Shown: positions 17,934 through 27,131, numbered from the stretch's first letter. The stretch is 64,000 nt of DNA from Akkermansia sp. (GCA_017472085.1 JAFUQZ010000071.1:1-64000), one strand, 5' to 3'. Notes: a model not told the origin generated them from the letters alone. Numbers and translations: made by a program.

Positions 17934-20828
17934 TCAGGGCTGAGCCACACCATCGTCCGGGAACAGACCGGGCAGAGCACCCGCAGATGCTGCGGCGTCT
18001 TCACCGCGGCCGGTCTGGCGCTGGCGCAGCGGCTTGCCGAACGGGTCAATCACGTCTGCCGTCACGAAAATCATGAGGTTCTTGCGAACGTGAGACTCGG
18101 CGTTGCTGCGGAAGAAGCGGCCGATAAGGGGCAGGTCACCGAATACGGGCACCTTGTCCTCCACCTTCTGCACCTCGTCCTCAATCAAACCACCGATGGC
18201 GATGGTGTGACCATCATACACGCAGGGGTTGGAGTTGATGTAGCGGCGGCTGAAGATGGGCATATCGATGCGGTTGTCCGTCAGCGTGATGTGCTCGATT
18301 TCGTTCTCGTTGGCAATACCGGCGGTAATCGGAGAGCCATAGTTCACGAAGCCTTCGAAGTCAACCACGCGGATTTCGAAGCGCTTGAAGCGGACGATAT
18401 CGCCGTCACCCTTCTGGAAGGGTTCAATCTGGAAGCGCATCATGATACCCACTTCTTCCACACCCCATTCGGAGGGGTTGGCGGGAGCAGCAACAGGCAT
18501 GGAGCCGGAATAACCATTGTCATTGTCATTATTATTGTTGTTGTTGCCGCCGGAAGTAATCTGGGGTTCATCGTAGGCCACCGGATAGATGAAGCGACGA
18601 ATCACCTCAATCTTGGCGCAGCCGGTCTCGTCATTCTGGTCGGAGGCCAGAGGATCGGGAGCCGGAGCATATTCCATCTCAGCATCGCTGCTGATCACGA
18701 GACTCGGAGCAGACATGATATCCACACCCTTCTTCTGGGAGAGACCGCGCATGATACCCTGGAATGAACCGGAATCGTAAATACCGGAGAGAGACAGGAT
18801 GCCGGGTGCGGGGTTAGCCGTGGCAGAGGCACCGGCAGAACCGGAGGCAACCAGATTCTGCAGAGCGCTCGTATTGATGGCTCCGGAGCCGGAGCGGAGG
18901 CCACCGGTCATCAGGCCATTGGTAATGGTGTCCGACATGGACGAAAGTGAGCCATTGGAGCTAATGGGCCAGGTACCGCCGTTGTGGTGCATGTTGGAGT
19001 ATGCGGAACCGCCGCTGGTCACGAAATCGCTGTAGGAACGGGGAGTTGTGGCGTTCGTGCCGCCCACACCACCCAGGAATGCCGTGCCGGCATCATTGAT
19101 GGAGAACGGATTGATGACCCAGTCGAAGCTGAGCTCCTCGTCGTTCTGCTGGGAAATTTCCACGAACTTGGCGCTCACCTTCACCATCTTGGGCATATCC
19201 TGACGGAAGATGTTGATGGCTTCCTCAACGGCGTCAAGCTCATCCTCCGTATTGTACACTGTCAGCTGACCGGTAGCACGGGAATAGGTAGCAGTAGCAC
19301 CCTGCGGGAAGTTCACACCCATGGCAATAAGAGCCGCCTTCGGGTCAATCTTGAGACGGCTGCTGCTACTGCTGCTGCCACCACCCCAATCGTCCTCGGA
19401 CTCCTCTTCTTCCTCATCGCCGGAGCTGCTGTTCAGGAAAGAGGGACGAACCGGCCAGGAGCGACGAACCATGCGATGATTGGATGCACCCTTCTGGTAC
19501 ACCACCACAGCGTTCTCCTCCACGCGGAAAGCGCAACCGGTGGAATCACAAATACGCTTGAGAAGTTCTGCTGCCGTCAGGTTCTCCAGCTCAAGCTTGG
19601 AGATGATGGCGGGGGGCAGCTGCTGCACCACGGCCACCGGAGCGGCAACTTCCTCTTCCTCCTCATCCTCGCTTTCTTCGTCCTCCTCATCATCAGAGGA
19701 AGAATCCACGGAAGCAGCGGCGGGAACGGGAGCCTGCTGAGGCTTCTCGAAGATGAAGTTCACCTGCATACCGGACTTGCGAGCCTCGGCACGGAGGAAG
19801 TCCAGAGCATCCTCCACCGGAGTCTCTTCGAAGCTGGCGCGGGCAATCTTCAGGTTATTAAGGTTTTCTTGGTTGCGAATGACGCCTTCGGAGATGGGAG
19901 CGGAGATGGAACCGCCGAGCTCAATCTCAGGAAGCTCAGAGGGCAGAGACTCCTGCCACAGGGCATCCACCTCGGACAGAGCCTTGGCGCGATAGGAGTT
20001 GTAGGCAGAACGATAGTAGGTAGAACGGCGACGGCTCACAGCCTCCTGACCGCGACGGGCAGCGCTGTTGTACGGGTCGATGCGAAGGACGGAATTAAAG
20101 GTCTCATACGCCTGGTCGTACTGTGCAAGGTCAAGCTGACCATAGCCCAGATTCAGCAGGCGCTGTACTTCCTCCACGTTCTTGACGTGCTCGGGAGTAA
20201 GAGCGGGATTATTGCGAACAGGATCACGCAGCAGCGAGAGCTCCTTACGGGCACGCTTGTTGTTGGGATCGCGGCTGAGCACTTCCAGCAGAAGCTGCTC
20301 GGCGTCGTCATAGCGACCGACACGGGAGCACTCAATGGCCACAGCAATGGAGGCGTCACCAATGCTGGCAACGATGAATTCCTGAAGCTTCTGCGTGGCA
20401 GGAGCCTTGGGAATGCGCTTCCAGGCTTCCTTGTAGTTATCAAGGGCTTCCTGATACTTCTTCTCCGCATAAGCAGTACGGCCATCCTGCAGGAGCTGCA
20501 TGGCGTTCTGTACCTCAGCGCGGCGACGAGCAGCTTCACGGCTGTTGATGCTGTCCTGAGTACCGGCATAGACGGCGGTGGGGCCAACCTCACTGGTGCC
20601 GGCAGCCGTTGCGGGGGTCAGATAGCCCTGTTCAGGGGCAACAACGGGAGCAGGAGCAGGTGCGACAGGCTGCACAGTCTGCTGCACAGCGGGCTGTGCA
20701 TTGGACGGAGCCACTGCCGATGTCGTGCGAAGATAGCCAACTGTGCTGGCCTGCACAAACGGGCAGGATGCAGCAACAGCCATCAAAGCCAACAAACGTT
20801 TGGAGTTAATGAGAGGTGCGTGGTTCAT
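17934..20828 (-). CDS. Type II/III/IV-pilus secretin with N-terminal TPRs (Amuc_1098-like)
   Basis: 964 residues, exported outer-membrane pore. Signal peptide at 1-28; TPR-type helices at about 85-290 (QDGRTAYAEKKYQEALDNYK); an STN/N0-like domain at about 310-440 (SFEETPVEDALDFLRAEARK, then NLTAAELLKRICDSTGCAF) interrupted by two acidic Ser/Glu runs; then N-domain and C-terminal secretin pore ending in the signature VPVFGDLPLIGRFF. The last gene of the 17934-25890 block, it matches Amuc_1098 by position and architecture (from memory). A TTTACA-17-CATAAA pair at 20841-20869 could give it its own promoter. A paralogue lies at 57086-59599. Confidence 0.92.
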   Translation of the reverse strand: MNHAPLINSKRLLALMAVAASCPFVQASTVGYLRTTSAVAPSNAQPAVQQTVQPVAPAPAPVVAPEQGYLTPATAAGTSEVGPTAVYAGTQDSINSREAARRRAEVQNAMQLLQDGRTAYAEKKYQEALDNYKEAWKRIPKAPATQKLQEFIVASIGDASIAVAIECSRVGRYDDAEQLLLEVLSRDPNNKRARKELSLLRDPVRNNPALTPEHVKNVEEVQRLLNLGYGQLDLAQYDQAYETFNSVLRIDPYNSAARRGQEAVSRRRSTYYRSAYNSYRAKALSEVDALWQESLPSELPEIELGGSISAPISEGVIRNQENLNNLKIARASFEETPVEDALDFLRAEARKSGMQVNFIFEKPQQAPVPAAASVDSSSDDEEDEESEDEEEEEVAAPVAVVQQLPPAIISKLELENLTAAELLKRICDSTGCAFRVEENAVVVYQKGASNHRMVRRSWPVRPSFLNSSSGDEEEEESEDDWGGGSSSSSSRLKIDPKAALIAMGVNFPQGATATYSRATGQLTVYNTEDELDAVEEAINIFRQDMPKMVKVSAKFVEISQQNDEELSFDWVINPFSINDAGTAFLGGVGGTNATTPRSYSDFVTSGGSAYSNMHHNGGTWPISSNGSLSSMSDTITNGLMTGGLRSGSGAINTSALQNLVASGSAGASATANPAPGILSLSGIYDSGSFQGIMRGLSQKKGVDIMSAPSLVISSDAEMEYAPAPDPLASDQNDETGCAKIEVIRRFIYPVAYDEPQITSGGNNNNNNDNDNGYSGSMPVAAPANPSEWGVEEVGIMMRFQIEPFQKGDGDIVRFKRFEIRVVDFEGFVNYGSPITAGIANENEIEHITLTDNRIDMPIFSRRYINSNPCVYDGHTIAIGGLIEDEVQKVEDKVPVFGDLPLIGRFFRSNAESHVRKNLMIFVTADVIDPFGKPLRQRQTGRGEDAAASAGALPGLFPDDGVAQP

Positions 20829-20840
20829 GGTAATGCTATA

Positions 20841-20869
20841 TTTATGACAGAAATCTTTTCCTTTGTAAA
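20841..20869 (-). promoter_or_regulatory. Candidate internal promoter before the secretin gene
   Basis: On the minus strand: TTTACA (complement of 20864-20869), a 17-base spacer and CATAAA (complement of 20841-20846), 12 bases before the secretin ATG, in an A/T-rich gap of about 100 bases. It could supply extra secretin transcript. Confidence 0.4.
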
Positions 20870-20931
20870 GTCTGCTTTTTATTTTTCCAAGGTTTATGTC
20901 TCTTTTTTTTGAAAGAAATGGTTTTTTTCAG

Positions 20932-22065
20932 TTATTTTTTGGCGGCCACCGGTACGTTGATGGGACTTTCCGCTCCATTCAGGCGAATATTGACGCTGCC
21001 GGAGGCATCAACCGTTTCCAGCGTTGCCGACATTTTTTCACCGGAGGAATTACCGCCGGGGATGTCAAAGGAGCTGTAAAGCTGCACTTTGACGATACCT
21101 TCCGGCTTGCCCAGAGCGGAACCGGCAGTCACGCGCATAGTGGCCGTGGTATCGTTAATCTGGCGTCCTTTTTCGTTGGGGGTTCCCTTCTCCTTGGGGG
21201 AGGTGGACTTACCGGCGCGAATCAGGAATTCCTTGTCAGCCGCAGCCGTTTCGTTATCGCGGACACGCACCACATTCTCAGGAGACATGGCACCGGTAAA
21301 ATCCGGGAAGTCCTTTTTCTCGAACCCAACGACGGTGAAACGGGTCTGAGGGCCATCCTTGGTCAGCCCGAAAGTTTCGCTGGGTTTGAGAGTTTTCTTG
21401 CAAATGGGAGACATGTCTGACGATTTCGCAAACACGCGAAGACCGACAGAAGAGGGATTGGACTCCGTGGCAAACATGTTATCCACGGCGAGGAAAGCGC
21501 GGGCTGTTTCCACCTTCACCACCTCCAGACGCGGCGCGACCCCCTGCTGAACAAGGGCAGGATAGCTGGCGGCATCGGTGGGCTTCGTCTTGGCGGCATA
21601 CTCATCGGCGTTGGTAAAGCCGTCTGCATCGCTATCCAGAGAGAGCGCATCCGAGCGACCGAGAACGTCTGCGAGGCCATTGGCCAGGAACCAGCTGTTC
21701 GGGACATCCTGATGGATGTTGGCGGCCTTCGGGTCGTAGATGTCAATAATCGTGGTCTTCTTGGCACTATCCACCGTAATCTGCCAGAGTTCTGTGGAGA
21801 AGAGCATCGGAGCCAGACGCGGCTTACCGTTGATTACAGCCCCCTCAGGAGCGCAATCTTTCACGGTGCGATCCTGCTTGACGCTGTCACGCAGCGCGAC
21901 GGCCTCGGCCGTCAGTCCGGAATCTTTCTTTCCATCGCTTACGGAAGTACCGGGAATCTGCGTTTCGGCAGTACTCATGAAGTAACCGCCATACGCAGCC
22001 GCCGCAATACCAAGAACGGCACCAATGATGAGCGCCTGCTTGCCGGGATTTGAATTATCAGCCAT
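20932..22065 (-). CDS. Single-pass exported protein in the PilP position (Amuc_1099-like)
   Basis: 377 residues. One N-terminal membrane helix (about 10-30, ALIIGAVLGIAAAAYGGYFM) anchors a periplasmic domain. Residues 144-155 (DSDADGFTNADE) form a classic EF-hand/thrombospondin-type calcium loop. The C-terminal half is beta-rich and may contain a pilotin- or PilP-like domain that touches the secretin. It lies between the Amuc_1100-like gene (22 bases upstream) and the secretin. I infer the Amuc_1099 match from gene order; the biochemical role is not established by sequence. Confidence 0.8.
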   Translation of the reverse strand: MADNSNPGKQALIIGAVLGIAAAAYGGYFMSTAETQIPGTSVSDGKKDSGLTAEAVALRDSVKQDRTVKDCAPEGAVINGKPRLAPMLFSTELWQITVDSAKKTTIIDIYDPKAANIHQDVPNSWFLANGLADVLGRSDALSLDSDADGFTNADEYAAKTKPTDAASYPALVQQGVAPRLEVVKVETARAFLAVDNMFATESNPSSVGLRVFAKSSDMSPICKKTLKPSETFGLTKDGPQTRFTVVGFEKKDFPDFTGAMSPENVVRVRDNETAAADKEFLIRAGKSTSPKEKGTPNEKGRQINDTTATMRVTAGSALGKPEGIVKVQLYSSFDIPGGNSSGEKMSATLETVDASGSVNIRLNGAESPINVPVAAKK

Positions 22066-22087
22066 TTTCAGAAATCAGGTTAAATTG

Positions 22088-23011
22088 TTACTTGGTTTTG
22101 GCAGGATTGAAATAGAGCACCTGAACATTGAGATGCACGCGAGCCGTTTCATCCGGGTTACCCGTCTTGCGAACAGCCACCACGCGGGAGGAATTCTCAG
22201 CCGGATTGGAAGTGGCTGCAGAGCCCACATCTTCCCCCTGAGAGGAGGGAGCACCGGGAGCCACGTAATCATCTATCAGCGGAAGCGTCTCCATGCCTTT
22301 GCCGGCAATACCGGTAATGGTCAGCATGAAATCCTTGTCGGCCACGATGGAATTCACAATATTCGGCAGAGCACCGCGATTCACCTCCATCGCCACTTCA
22401 AAGGAGAGAGGGAACTGCGGCTTGGCCTTGCGGCTGTTCGGCTTGGCTGCCTCGGCAGCTTCCGGGGGCAGCGGTGCACAGTATACCTTATCCAGCACCA
22501 CAGTGGCGCCGGAGTTAATGATATGCTCAGCCACACGCTCCACCGCCTTGAGCTGGAATGCGCGGAACGGCACATCATCCTGCACGGGTGCAGCATTCTT
22601 GAATGCGCCGAAGCCCAGATCAGCCGCAGGATCAGCCACCGTCACGCCCTTGGATGCGCCCAGCTGTCCAATCCTGGAAATGGAGGCACGAAGCTGGTTC
22701 TGGAAATCCTGGGCGGAAATCTGCTTACCGTCACCGAAACAATACGATGCGTAGCGGTTGAGATCTTCCTGCATCTCCTTGTTCACCGCCTTGACTTCGT
22801 CCACAGCTTTCTGAAGCTCCTTGAGTGTGGCCTGAGTGGGAGGGAACTGAGCAGACTCATAGCCTTCGAAGCGCTCGCTGATTTCGCGCAGGCTGTTCTG
22901 CGCGGCAGTGTATTTCTGAGTTTCACCAAAGCCATAGTAGACAATGCCTCCGAACGCGATTGCGAACACGGCAGAGAGAGCCACCACACGCTTATTTTCA
23001 CTGATATTCAT
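22088..23011 (-). CDS. Amuc_1100-like PilO/GspM-type membrane protein
   Basis: 307 residues: an N-terminal membrane helix (about 8-27), a coiled coil (about 33-90) and a periplasmic ferredoxin-like domain. This is the layout of PilN/PilO/GspM proteins and of the solved structure of Amuc_1100. Phrases shared with the A. muciniphila protein as I remember it include LNRYA, FQNEL/FQNQL and the LGF.F.. stretch. A. muciniphila Amuc_1100 is known as a TLR2-interacting outer-membrane protein with metabolic effects on the host; whether this diverged form shares that activity is open. It sits in the same order between the Amuc_1101- and Amuc_1099-like genes. Confidence 0.88.
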   Translation of the reverse strand: MNISENKRVVALSAVFAIAFGGIVYYGFGETQKYTAAQNSLREISERFEGYESAQFPPTQATLKELQKAVDEVKAVNKEMQEDLNRYASYCFGDGKQISAQDFQNQLRASISRIGQLGASKGVTVADPAADLGFGAFKNAAPVQDDVPFRAFQLKAVERVAEHIINSGATVVLDKVYCAPLPPEAAEAAKPNSRKAKPQFPLSFEVAMEVNRGALPNIVNSIVADKDFMLTITGIAGKGMETLPLIDDYVAPGAPSSQGEDVGSAATSNPAENSSRVVAVRKTGNPDETARVHLNVQVLYFNPAKTK

Positions 23012-23035
23012 TGTTGAAAAAAGTATGGTTAAAGG

Positions 23036-24913
23036 TTATTTGCGATCGCCGCCGGAAAGCTCGGGAATGGCAATGGGCTTCTTGAGCGGCATCACCATCA
23101 TGAACTTCTCCACGTAGTCCATCTTATCCTTCTTCAATGCCTTGGCATCAAGGAACTGGAAGTAGTGGTTCAGATTGCTCTGCACTTTGGAGTTCTCATA
23201 GGCAAAGAGCGAATCGGCGCTGCGTTCATCAAAATTGTGTGCCACCAAGTCATAGATGGCCTGACGATGATTCATGCTGCGGGTATCTCCGGGCGTCTTG
23301 ATGGTGAAACCGCTCACATAGATAGCCGTCACCATGGGCTCAGACTTGCTCTTCTTGCCGCCCACAGGATCCGGCGCCTTATTGATGGAAGACTCCTTGT
23401 TGCCGCTGCGGCTGCGGTTCATATCAATAAGCTTCACGCCCTTGACATCTGTTGCATTCACCAGAGAAGTGTTCTCCACATCGTAATTGATGAGCGGAGC
23501 AATCTCAGACACCCAGAACTTGATGGAAGCACTCTTGGCAGAAAGCTGCTTGAGCACATCAGCATAAGCATAGCGAGAACTGTACATATCAGAGTATTCC
23601 TTGAGCTTCTTCACCTCTGCCGCGTACTTGCCCTGCATGGATTCAATCTGGCTGCTGAGACGAGCCACGCGCTCATCTGCCGGAGCAGCCTTGGCTAGAA
23701 CACGCTCTGCCTTGGCAGCGGCGTCATTGGCGGTGTAGGCAAAGAATCCGGCACCCGCAAGCGCCAGCAGACCAGCCACAGCCACCTTGGGCAGCAGGGC
23801 TTTCTCCGCACGATCCTTGCCCACACTCGTGGGCACGAGGTCGATATTGAACTGGCCGACCTTGGCCGCAGAAACGGCAGCACCGGCCACGGCACCCAGG
23901 CAGATGGCATCCTGATCCAGCGCTTCCTCGTCCACCTTGGAACCGATGCTGAATGCCTGCAACGGGTTGAAGTATTCCACCGGGATATTGAGCGTGGACT
24001 GCAGGAACTCCAGCGTGTAGGCCAGGCGTGCACCACCACCGCAGATATAAGCCTTGGTGGGAGGAGTGCCCTGGTACTGGGCGCGGTAATGATTCACCGT
24101 GCGCTGCACCTCTGAGCTGAGGCGGCTCATGGCGTTGCGAATCGTCGTTGCCAGAGCGGCATCGTCCGCATCCATATCATCCGTATGACCGTTACCAAGG
24201 GACACGACGCCATTCTCCAGCTTGAGTTTTTCGGCATCGCGGAAGCTGAGGCCGTACTCACGGGCAATGCTGTTGGTCACGAAGGCACCGGCAGCCGTAA
24301 CGGAACGGGTAAAGAAGCGACCATCCTCGGCAAAGATGATATCCGTGGTCTTGGCACCGATGTCGAGCAGCATCACCGGCTCGTCTTCCTCCGGATAACT
24401 GGCGCAGAAAGCATTAAAGAGCGAGGTGATGGAGCAGTCCACAGCCACCGTGCGGAGGCTGTTGCCCTCCACCTGCGTGTTGAGATTGTCAAGCACGTCT
24501 TTCTTGATGGCCACCAGGAGCGCTTCGCGCTCGCCGTCCTCGCGGTCAGCCAGCTCCTGATAGGAGTAGATGATATCCTCCATGGGGAACGGAATATGCT
24601 GCTGCGCTTCCATCTCCACCTGCTCGGCGATGTCTTCCACATCAATGGCAGGCAGTTTGATGAAGCGCATGAACACCTGCTGCCCGGAGACAACATTCCG
24701 CACATCGCTTCCCTTTACCTTCAGCTCTGCCACCATCTCTCCGATGGCATTGCTCACATAGTCCATACGCATACCCTCCTCGACCGGGTCGAGGAGAATA
24801 TCCCTGCGGGCGTAGCGCGAAAGCGCAAAGCCACGTCCGGCCGGAGTGAAGACAGCCATGGTGACGCTCTGAGCGCCTATTTCCAAGGCCACCGTTGTCT
24901 TATATTCAGCCAT
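23036..24913 (-). CDS. PilM-PilN-like fusion protein (Amuc_1101-like)
   Basis: 625 residues. The N-terminal ~345 residues are an actin-like PilM ATPase fold: TTVALEIGAQSVTMAVF at the start, LLDIGAKTTDIIFAEDG as phosphate loop 2 and AYICGGGARLAY as the adenosine segment. A membrane helix follows (about 375-397, VAVAGLLALAGAGFFAYT), then a coiled coil and a periplasmic domain like PilN. In proteobacteria PilM is a separate cytoplasmic protein that binds the PilN tail; here both halves are one chain. It works with the Amuc_1100-like PilO protein 24 bases downstream. Confidence 0.88.
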   Translation of the reverse strand: MAEYKTTVALEIGAQSVTMAVFTPAGRGFALSRYARRDILLDPVEEGMRMDYVSNAIGEMVAELKVKGSDVRNVVSGQQVFMRFIKLPAIDVEDIAEQVEMEAQQHIPFPMEDIIYSYQELADREDGEREALLVAIKKDVLDNLNTQVEGNSLRTVAVDCSITSLFNAFCASYPEEDEPVMLLDIGAKTTDIIFAEDGRFFTRSVTAAGAFVTNSIAREYGLSFRDAEKLKLENGVVSLGNGHTDDMDADDAALATTIRNAMSRLSSEVQRTVNHYRAQYQGTPPTKAYICGGGARLAYTLEFLQSTLNIPVEYFNPLQAFSIGSKVDEEALDQDAICLGAVAGAAVSAAKVGQFNIDLVPTSVGKDRAEKALLPKVAVAGLLALAGAGFFAYTANDAAAKAERVLAKAAPADERVARLSSQIESMQGKYAAEVKKLKEYSDMYSSRYAYADVLKQLSAKSASIKFWVSEIAPLINYDVENTSLVNATDVKGVKLIDMNRSRSGNKESSINKAPDPVGGKKSKSEPMVTAIYVSGFTIKTPGDTRSMNHRQAIYDLVAHNFDERSADSLFAYENSKVQSNLNHYFQFLDAKALKKDKMDYVEKFMMVMPLKKPIAIPELSGGDRK

Positions 24914-24975
24914 AAATACCTTTTTTTCTGTTAATTCAGTTGAAGAGAGTTTCCCAAGGTTTCCGCAGGCAGAAA

Positions 24976-25890
24976 TCAGCGATTGCGCTTGCCTTTCTTG
25001 CCTTTCTTCTTCTTACCACCGGTGGAAGAAGGTTCCTCAATCGCATCGGTCGGCATATCAGCCGATGTATCTGTCGTGGTATCTACGGAAGAAGTACCGA
25101 TAGCGGGCGCACCCGGTATCGTTGTCGTCCCCATAGCGGAAATACCGGCCGCAGCGGGGGAGAACTCAGCGCCGTACATGGGGCGAGTAGCGGGGAACAC
25201 CGGGCTGTAGTAAGGAGCAAACGGAGTCTCTGCGATACTCTTCAGCACGACACCGGCATTATCAGCATCCTCTTTCTTCCACCAGGAACCGGTCAGCTTA
25301 TCCTTCAGGTCGCGGGCAATCACCAGGCCGGGATTTGCGGAGGTGTTGTTGCAGGCTACACCCTTGAATCTGGCGGTTACGGCCACGGCACCCAGGCGCT
25401 TGGCAAGCTCCGGATTCTTCACATCCGGGCCGCAGATGCGCATGGCATCCGTCGGCGACAGGAACACGCCCACATTCACCACCGTGCCGTCATCATTGGC
25501 AGTAGACTCCAGAGGGATATCGACATAAGTGATATCCTTCGTCAGCAGAAGCGGCTTGTCAGCTCCCTTGCCGCCCATCATCACCACATGCACCTTGACG
25601 TCCAGCTCATCCACGAACATGGGTTTATCAGAGCCGGCACGGGCAGCCACCTGCAGAGGGATGCGCACCAGATGCCAGGCGTAGACATGCTCTCCTTTGA
25701 GCATCTTGACATCCTTGGAATTATAGAAAGCACCGGTTGTGCCGGGAGGCATCACGCGCGTCACTTCCATATCACCGGCAGACAGCCCTTTCTTGAGCGA
25801 TACGCGCACGGACTCGGCACTCTGGCCACTCACCACAGGCAGACTGCAAAGCGCCGCCACCAACAGAGAGGTAAAAAGCTTCTTAATCAT
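24976..25890 (-). CDS. Secreted protein of the pilus/secretion block (Amuc_1102-like)
   Basis: 304 residues; signal peptide MIKKLFTSLLVAALCSLPVV, cleaved after about residue 22. The mature part is a beta-rich domain (VRVSLKKGLSAGDMEVTRVM, then WHLVRIPLQVAARAGSDKPM) with no family I can name, a Thr/Ser/Pro-rich segment, and a very basic tail (GGKKKKGKKGKRNR). It heads the block and probably its transcription unit. Its place matches Amuc_1102 of A. muciniphila, whose function is not established to my knowledge. Confidence 0.78.
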   Translation of the reverse strand: MIKKLFTSLLVAALCSLPVVSGQSAESVRVSLKKGLSAGDMEVTRVMPPGTTGAFYNSKDVKMLKGEHVYAWHLVRIPLQVAARAGSDKPMFVDELDVKVHVVMMGGKGADKPLLLTKDITYVDIPLESTANDDGTVVNVGVFLSPTDAMRICGPDVKNPELAKRLGAVAVTARFKGVACNNTSANPGLVIARDLKDKLTGSWWKKEDADNAGVVLKSIAETPFAPYYSPVFPATRPMYGAEFSPAAAGISAMGTTTIPGAPAIGTSSVDTTTDTSADMPTDAIEEPSSTGGKKKKGKKGKRNR

Positions 25891-25898
25891 GGTAAAAA

Positions 25899-25928
25899 AA
25901 TATCAGATGCGTCTATACTTATACACAA
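25899..25928 (-). promoter_or_regulatory. Candidate promoter of the pilus/secretion block
   Basis: On the minus strand TTGTGT (complement of 25923-25928) and GATATT (complement of 25899-25904) with an 18-base spacer, 8 bases before the ATG at 25890. Confidence 0.45.
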
Positions 25929-26029
25929 TACCATCCCGTTTGGCGAGAAGAAACTTGCCTTTCCGTCATTTTTTTTGAAACACCGCGAGTCATCTGCACG
26001 TAAAAGGCAATCACAGCCAGACTTTTGCC

Positions 26030-26059
26030 TTGTGAGACACCCGCCGGATATGCTATATA
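26030..26059 (+). promoter_or_regulatory. Candidate promoter of lgt
   Basis: TTGTGA at 26030-26035, an 18-base spacer and TATATA at 26054-26059, 11 bases before ATG 26071. An alternative pair, TTGCCT (26025-26030) with TATGCT (26049-26054), overlaps it. Confidence 0.5.
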
Positions 26060-26070
26060 GCATCCCGAAC

Positions 26071-27057
26071 ATGAACGCGTTAGCCACCTATATTCACCAT
26101 CTGGACCCCATTCTACTGGAAATCCCCGGCACACCGCTGGCCCTGCGCTGGTACGGACTGGCGTATGTGGCCGGCTTTGTACTGGGCTATCTGATGCTTC
26201 TGCAGCTTTCCCGGCGCAAGCTCTACTGTGTGACGCCGGACAAGCTGGGCGATTTCATCACAGCCGTGTGCATTTTCGGCGTATTGATGGGCGGGCGACT
26301 CGGCGAATTCTTCTTCTACTGGCTTCCGCGCGAAGGTTGGAGCGGGCTGTGCGCCGATCCGTTCTGGGTACTGCGCGTCTGGGAGGGAGGCATGGCCTCC
26401 CACGGAGGTATCATTGCCGTGCTGCTGGTGGGGATGTGGTATGCCCGGAAACACCGGCACAGCATTCCGGCGCTGGTAGACGGACTTGCCATCGTTGCCC
26501 CCATCGGCATCTGCTTCGGTCGCATTGCCAATTTCATCAACGGTGAACTCTACGGCCGCATCACCACAGCCGATAATCCCATTGCCATGAAATTCCCCAT
26601 GGAACTCGCCACCCTTCCGGCAGAGCAACAGATTGCCGCCGTCCGCGCCATGGAACAGGCCGCCGGCGCCCCCCTGCCCCACCGAGGATTCTACGATGCC
26701 ATGCTGCAGCTCTGCCGCGAAAACGAGGGCGTGCGCGAAGCACTGGGACAGTTTCTCAATCCCCGTTACCCCTCCCAGCTTTTTGAGGCACTGGGGGAAG
26801 GACTCATCATTTTCGTGGTACTCCTCACACTGCGTCTGAAGTGGAAGAACGCACCGGCCGGCATCTTCTGTTCTCTGTTCTGTTTCCTGTATGCTGCGGC
26901 CCGCATCAGCGCCGAATGCTTCAAGGAACCGGATGCCGATGTCTGGCACGGTATCACCCAGGGGCAATACCTCTCCTTCATCATCATCCTGCTGGGGATT
27001 ATCTTCCTCATCCCCACCCTCCGCAACTATAAAGCAAAAAAATTGCAGAAAAATTAA
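26071..27057 (+). CDS. lgt: Prolipoprotein diacylglyceryl transferase
   Basis: 328 residues with seven membrane helices. It attaches diacylglycerol from phosphatidylglycerol to the lipobox Cys of prolipoproteins. Family signatures are WYGLAYVAGFVLGY near the N-terminus, GGMASHGGIIAV (the H-G-G essential His region), GICFGRIANFINGELYGR (the Lgt signature with the Arg and Asn) and YPSQLFEALGEG. It is longer than the E. coli enzyme by about 37 residues, mostly through an insertion around residues 190-240. An in-frame ATG at 26050 lies within the promoter, so ATG 26071 is chosen. The many lipoproteins in this window are its substrates. Confidence 0.96.
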   Translation: MNALATYIHHLDPILLEIPGTPLALRWYGLAYVAGFVLGYLMLLQLSRRKLYCVTPDKLGDFITAVCIFGVLMGGRLGEFFFYWLPREGWSGLCADPFWVLRVWEGGMASHGGIIAVLLVGMWYARKHRHSIPALVDGLAIVAPIGICFGRIANFINGELYGRITTADNPIAMKFPMELATLPAEQQIAAVRAMEQAAGAPLPHRGFYDAMLQLCRENEGVREALGQFLNPRYPSQLFEALGEGLIIFVVLLTLRLKWKNAPAGIFCSLFCFLYAAARISAECFKEPDADVWHGITQGQYLSFIIILLGIIFLIPTLRNYKAKKLQKN

Positions 27058-27065
27058 AAAAAGAC

Positions 27066-27094
27066 TTGCAATAGGCAAAAAAATCGTGTAAAGT
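27066..27094 (+). promoter_or_regulatory. Promoter of the tRNA-Tyr/tRNA-Val unit
   Basis: TTGCAA (27066-27071), a 17-base spacer and TAAAGT (27089-27094), 37 bases before the mature 5' end of tRNA-Tyr. Confidence 0.72.
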
Positions 27095-27131
27095 CTCGCC
27101 GCACGCCGCATCAGTGGCCTGCAAAACAAGT

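Noticed and set aside
18984..20912. 642-codon plus-strand frame opposite the first secretin
   Set aside because: Shadow of the secretin gene; Gly/His-rich with no features.
24940..26070. Long open extension upstream of lgt in frame
   Set aside because: It overlaps the Amuc_1102-like gene on the other strand and the lgt promoter; it has no membrane or domain features of its own.
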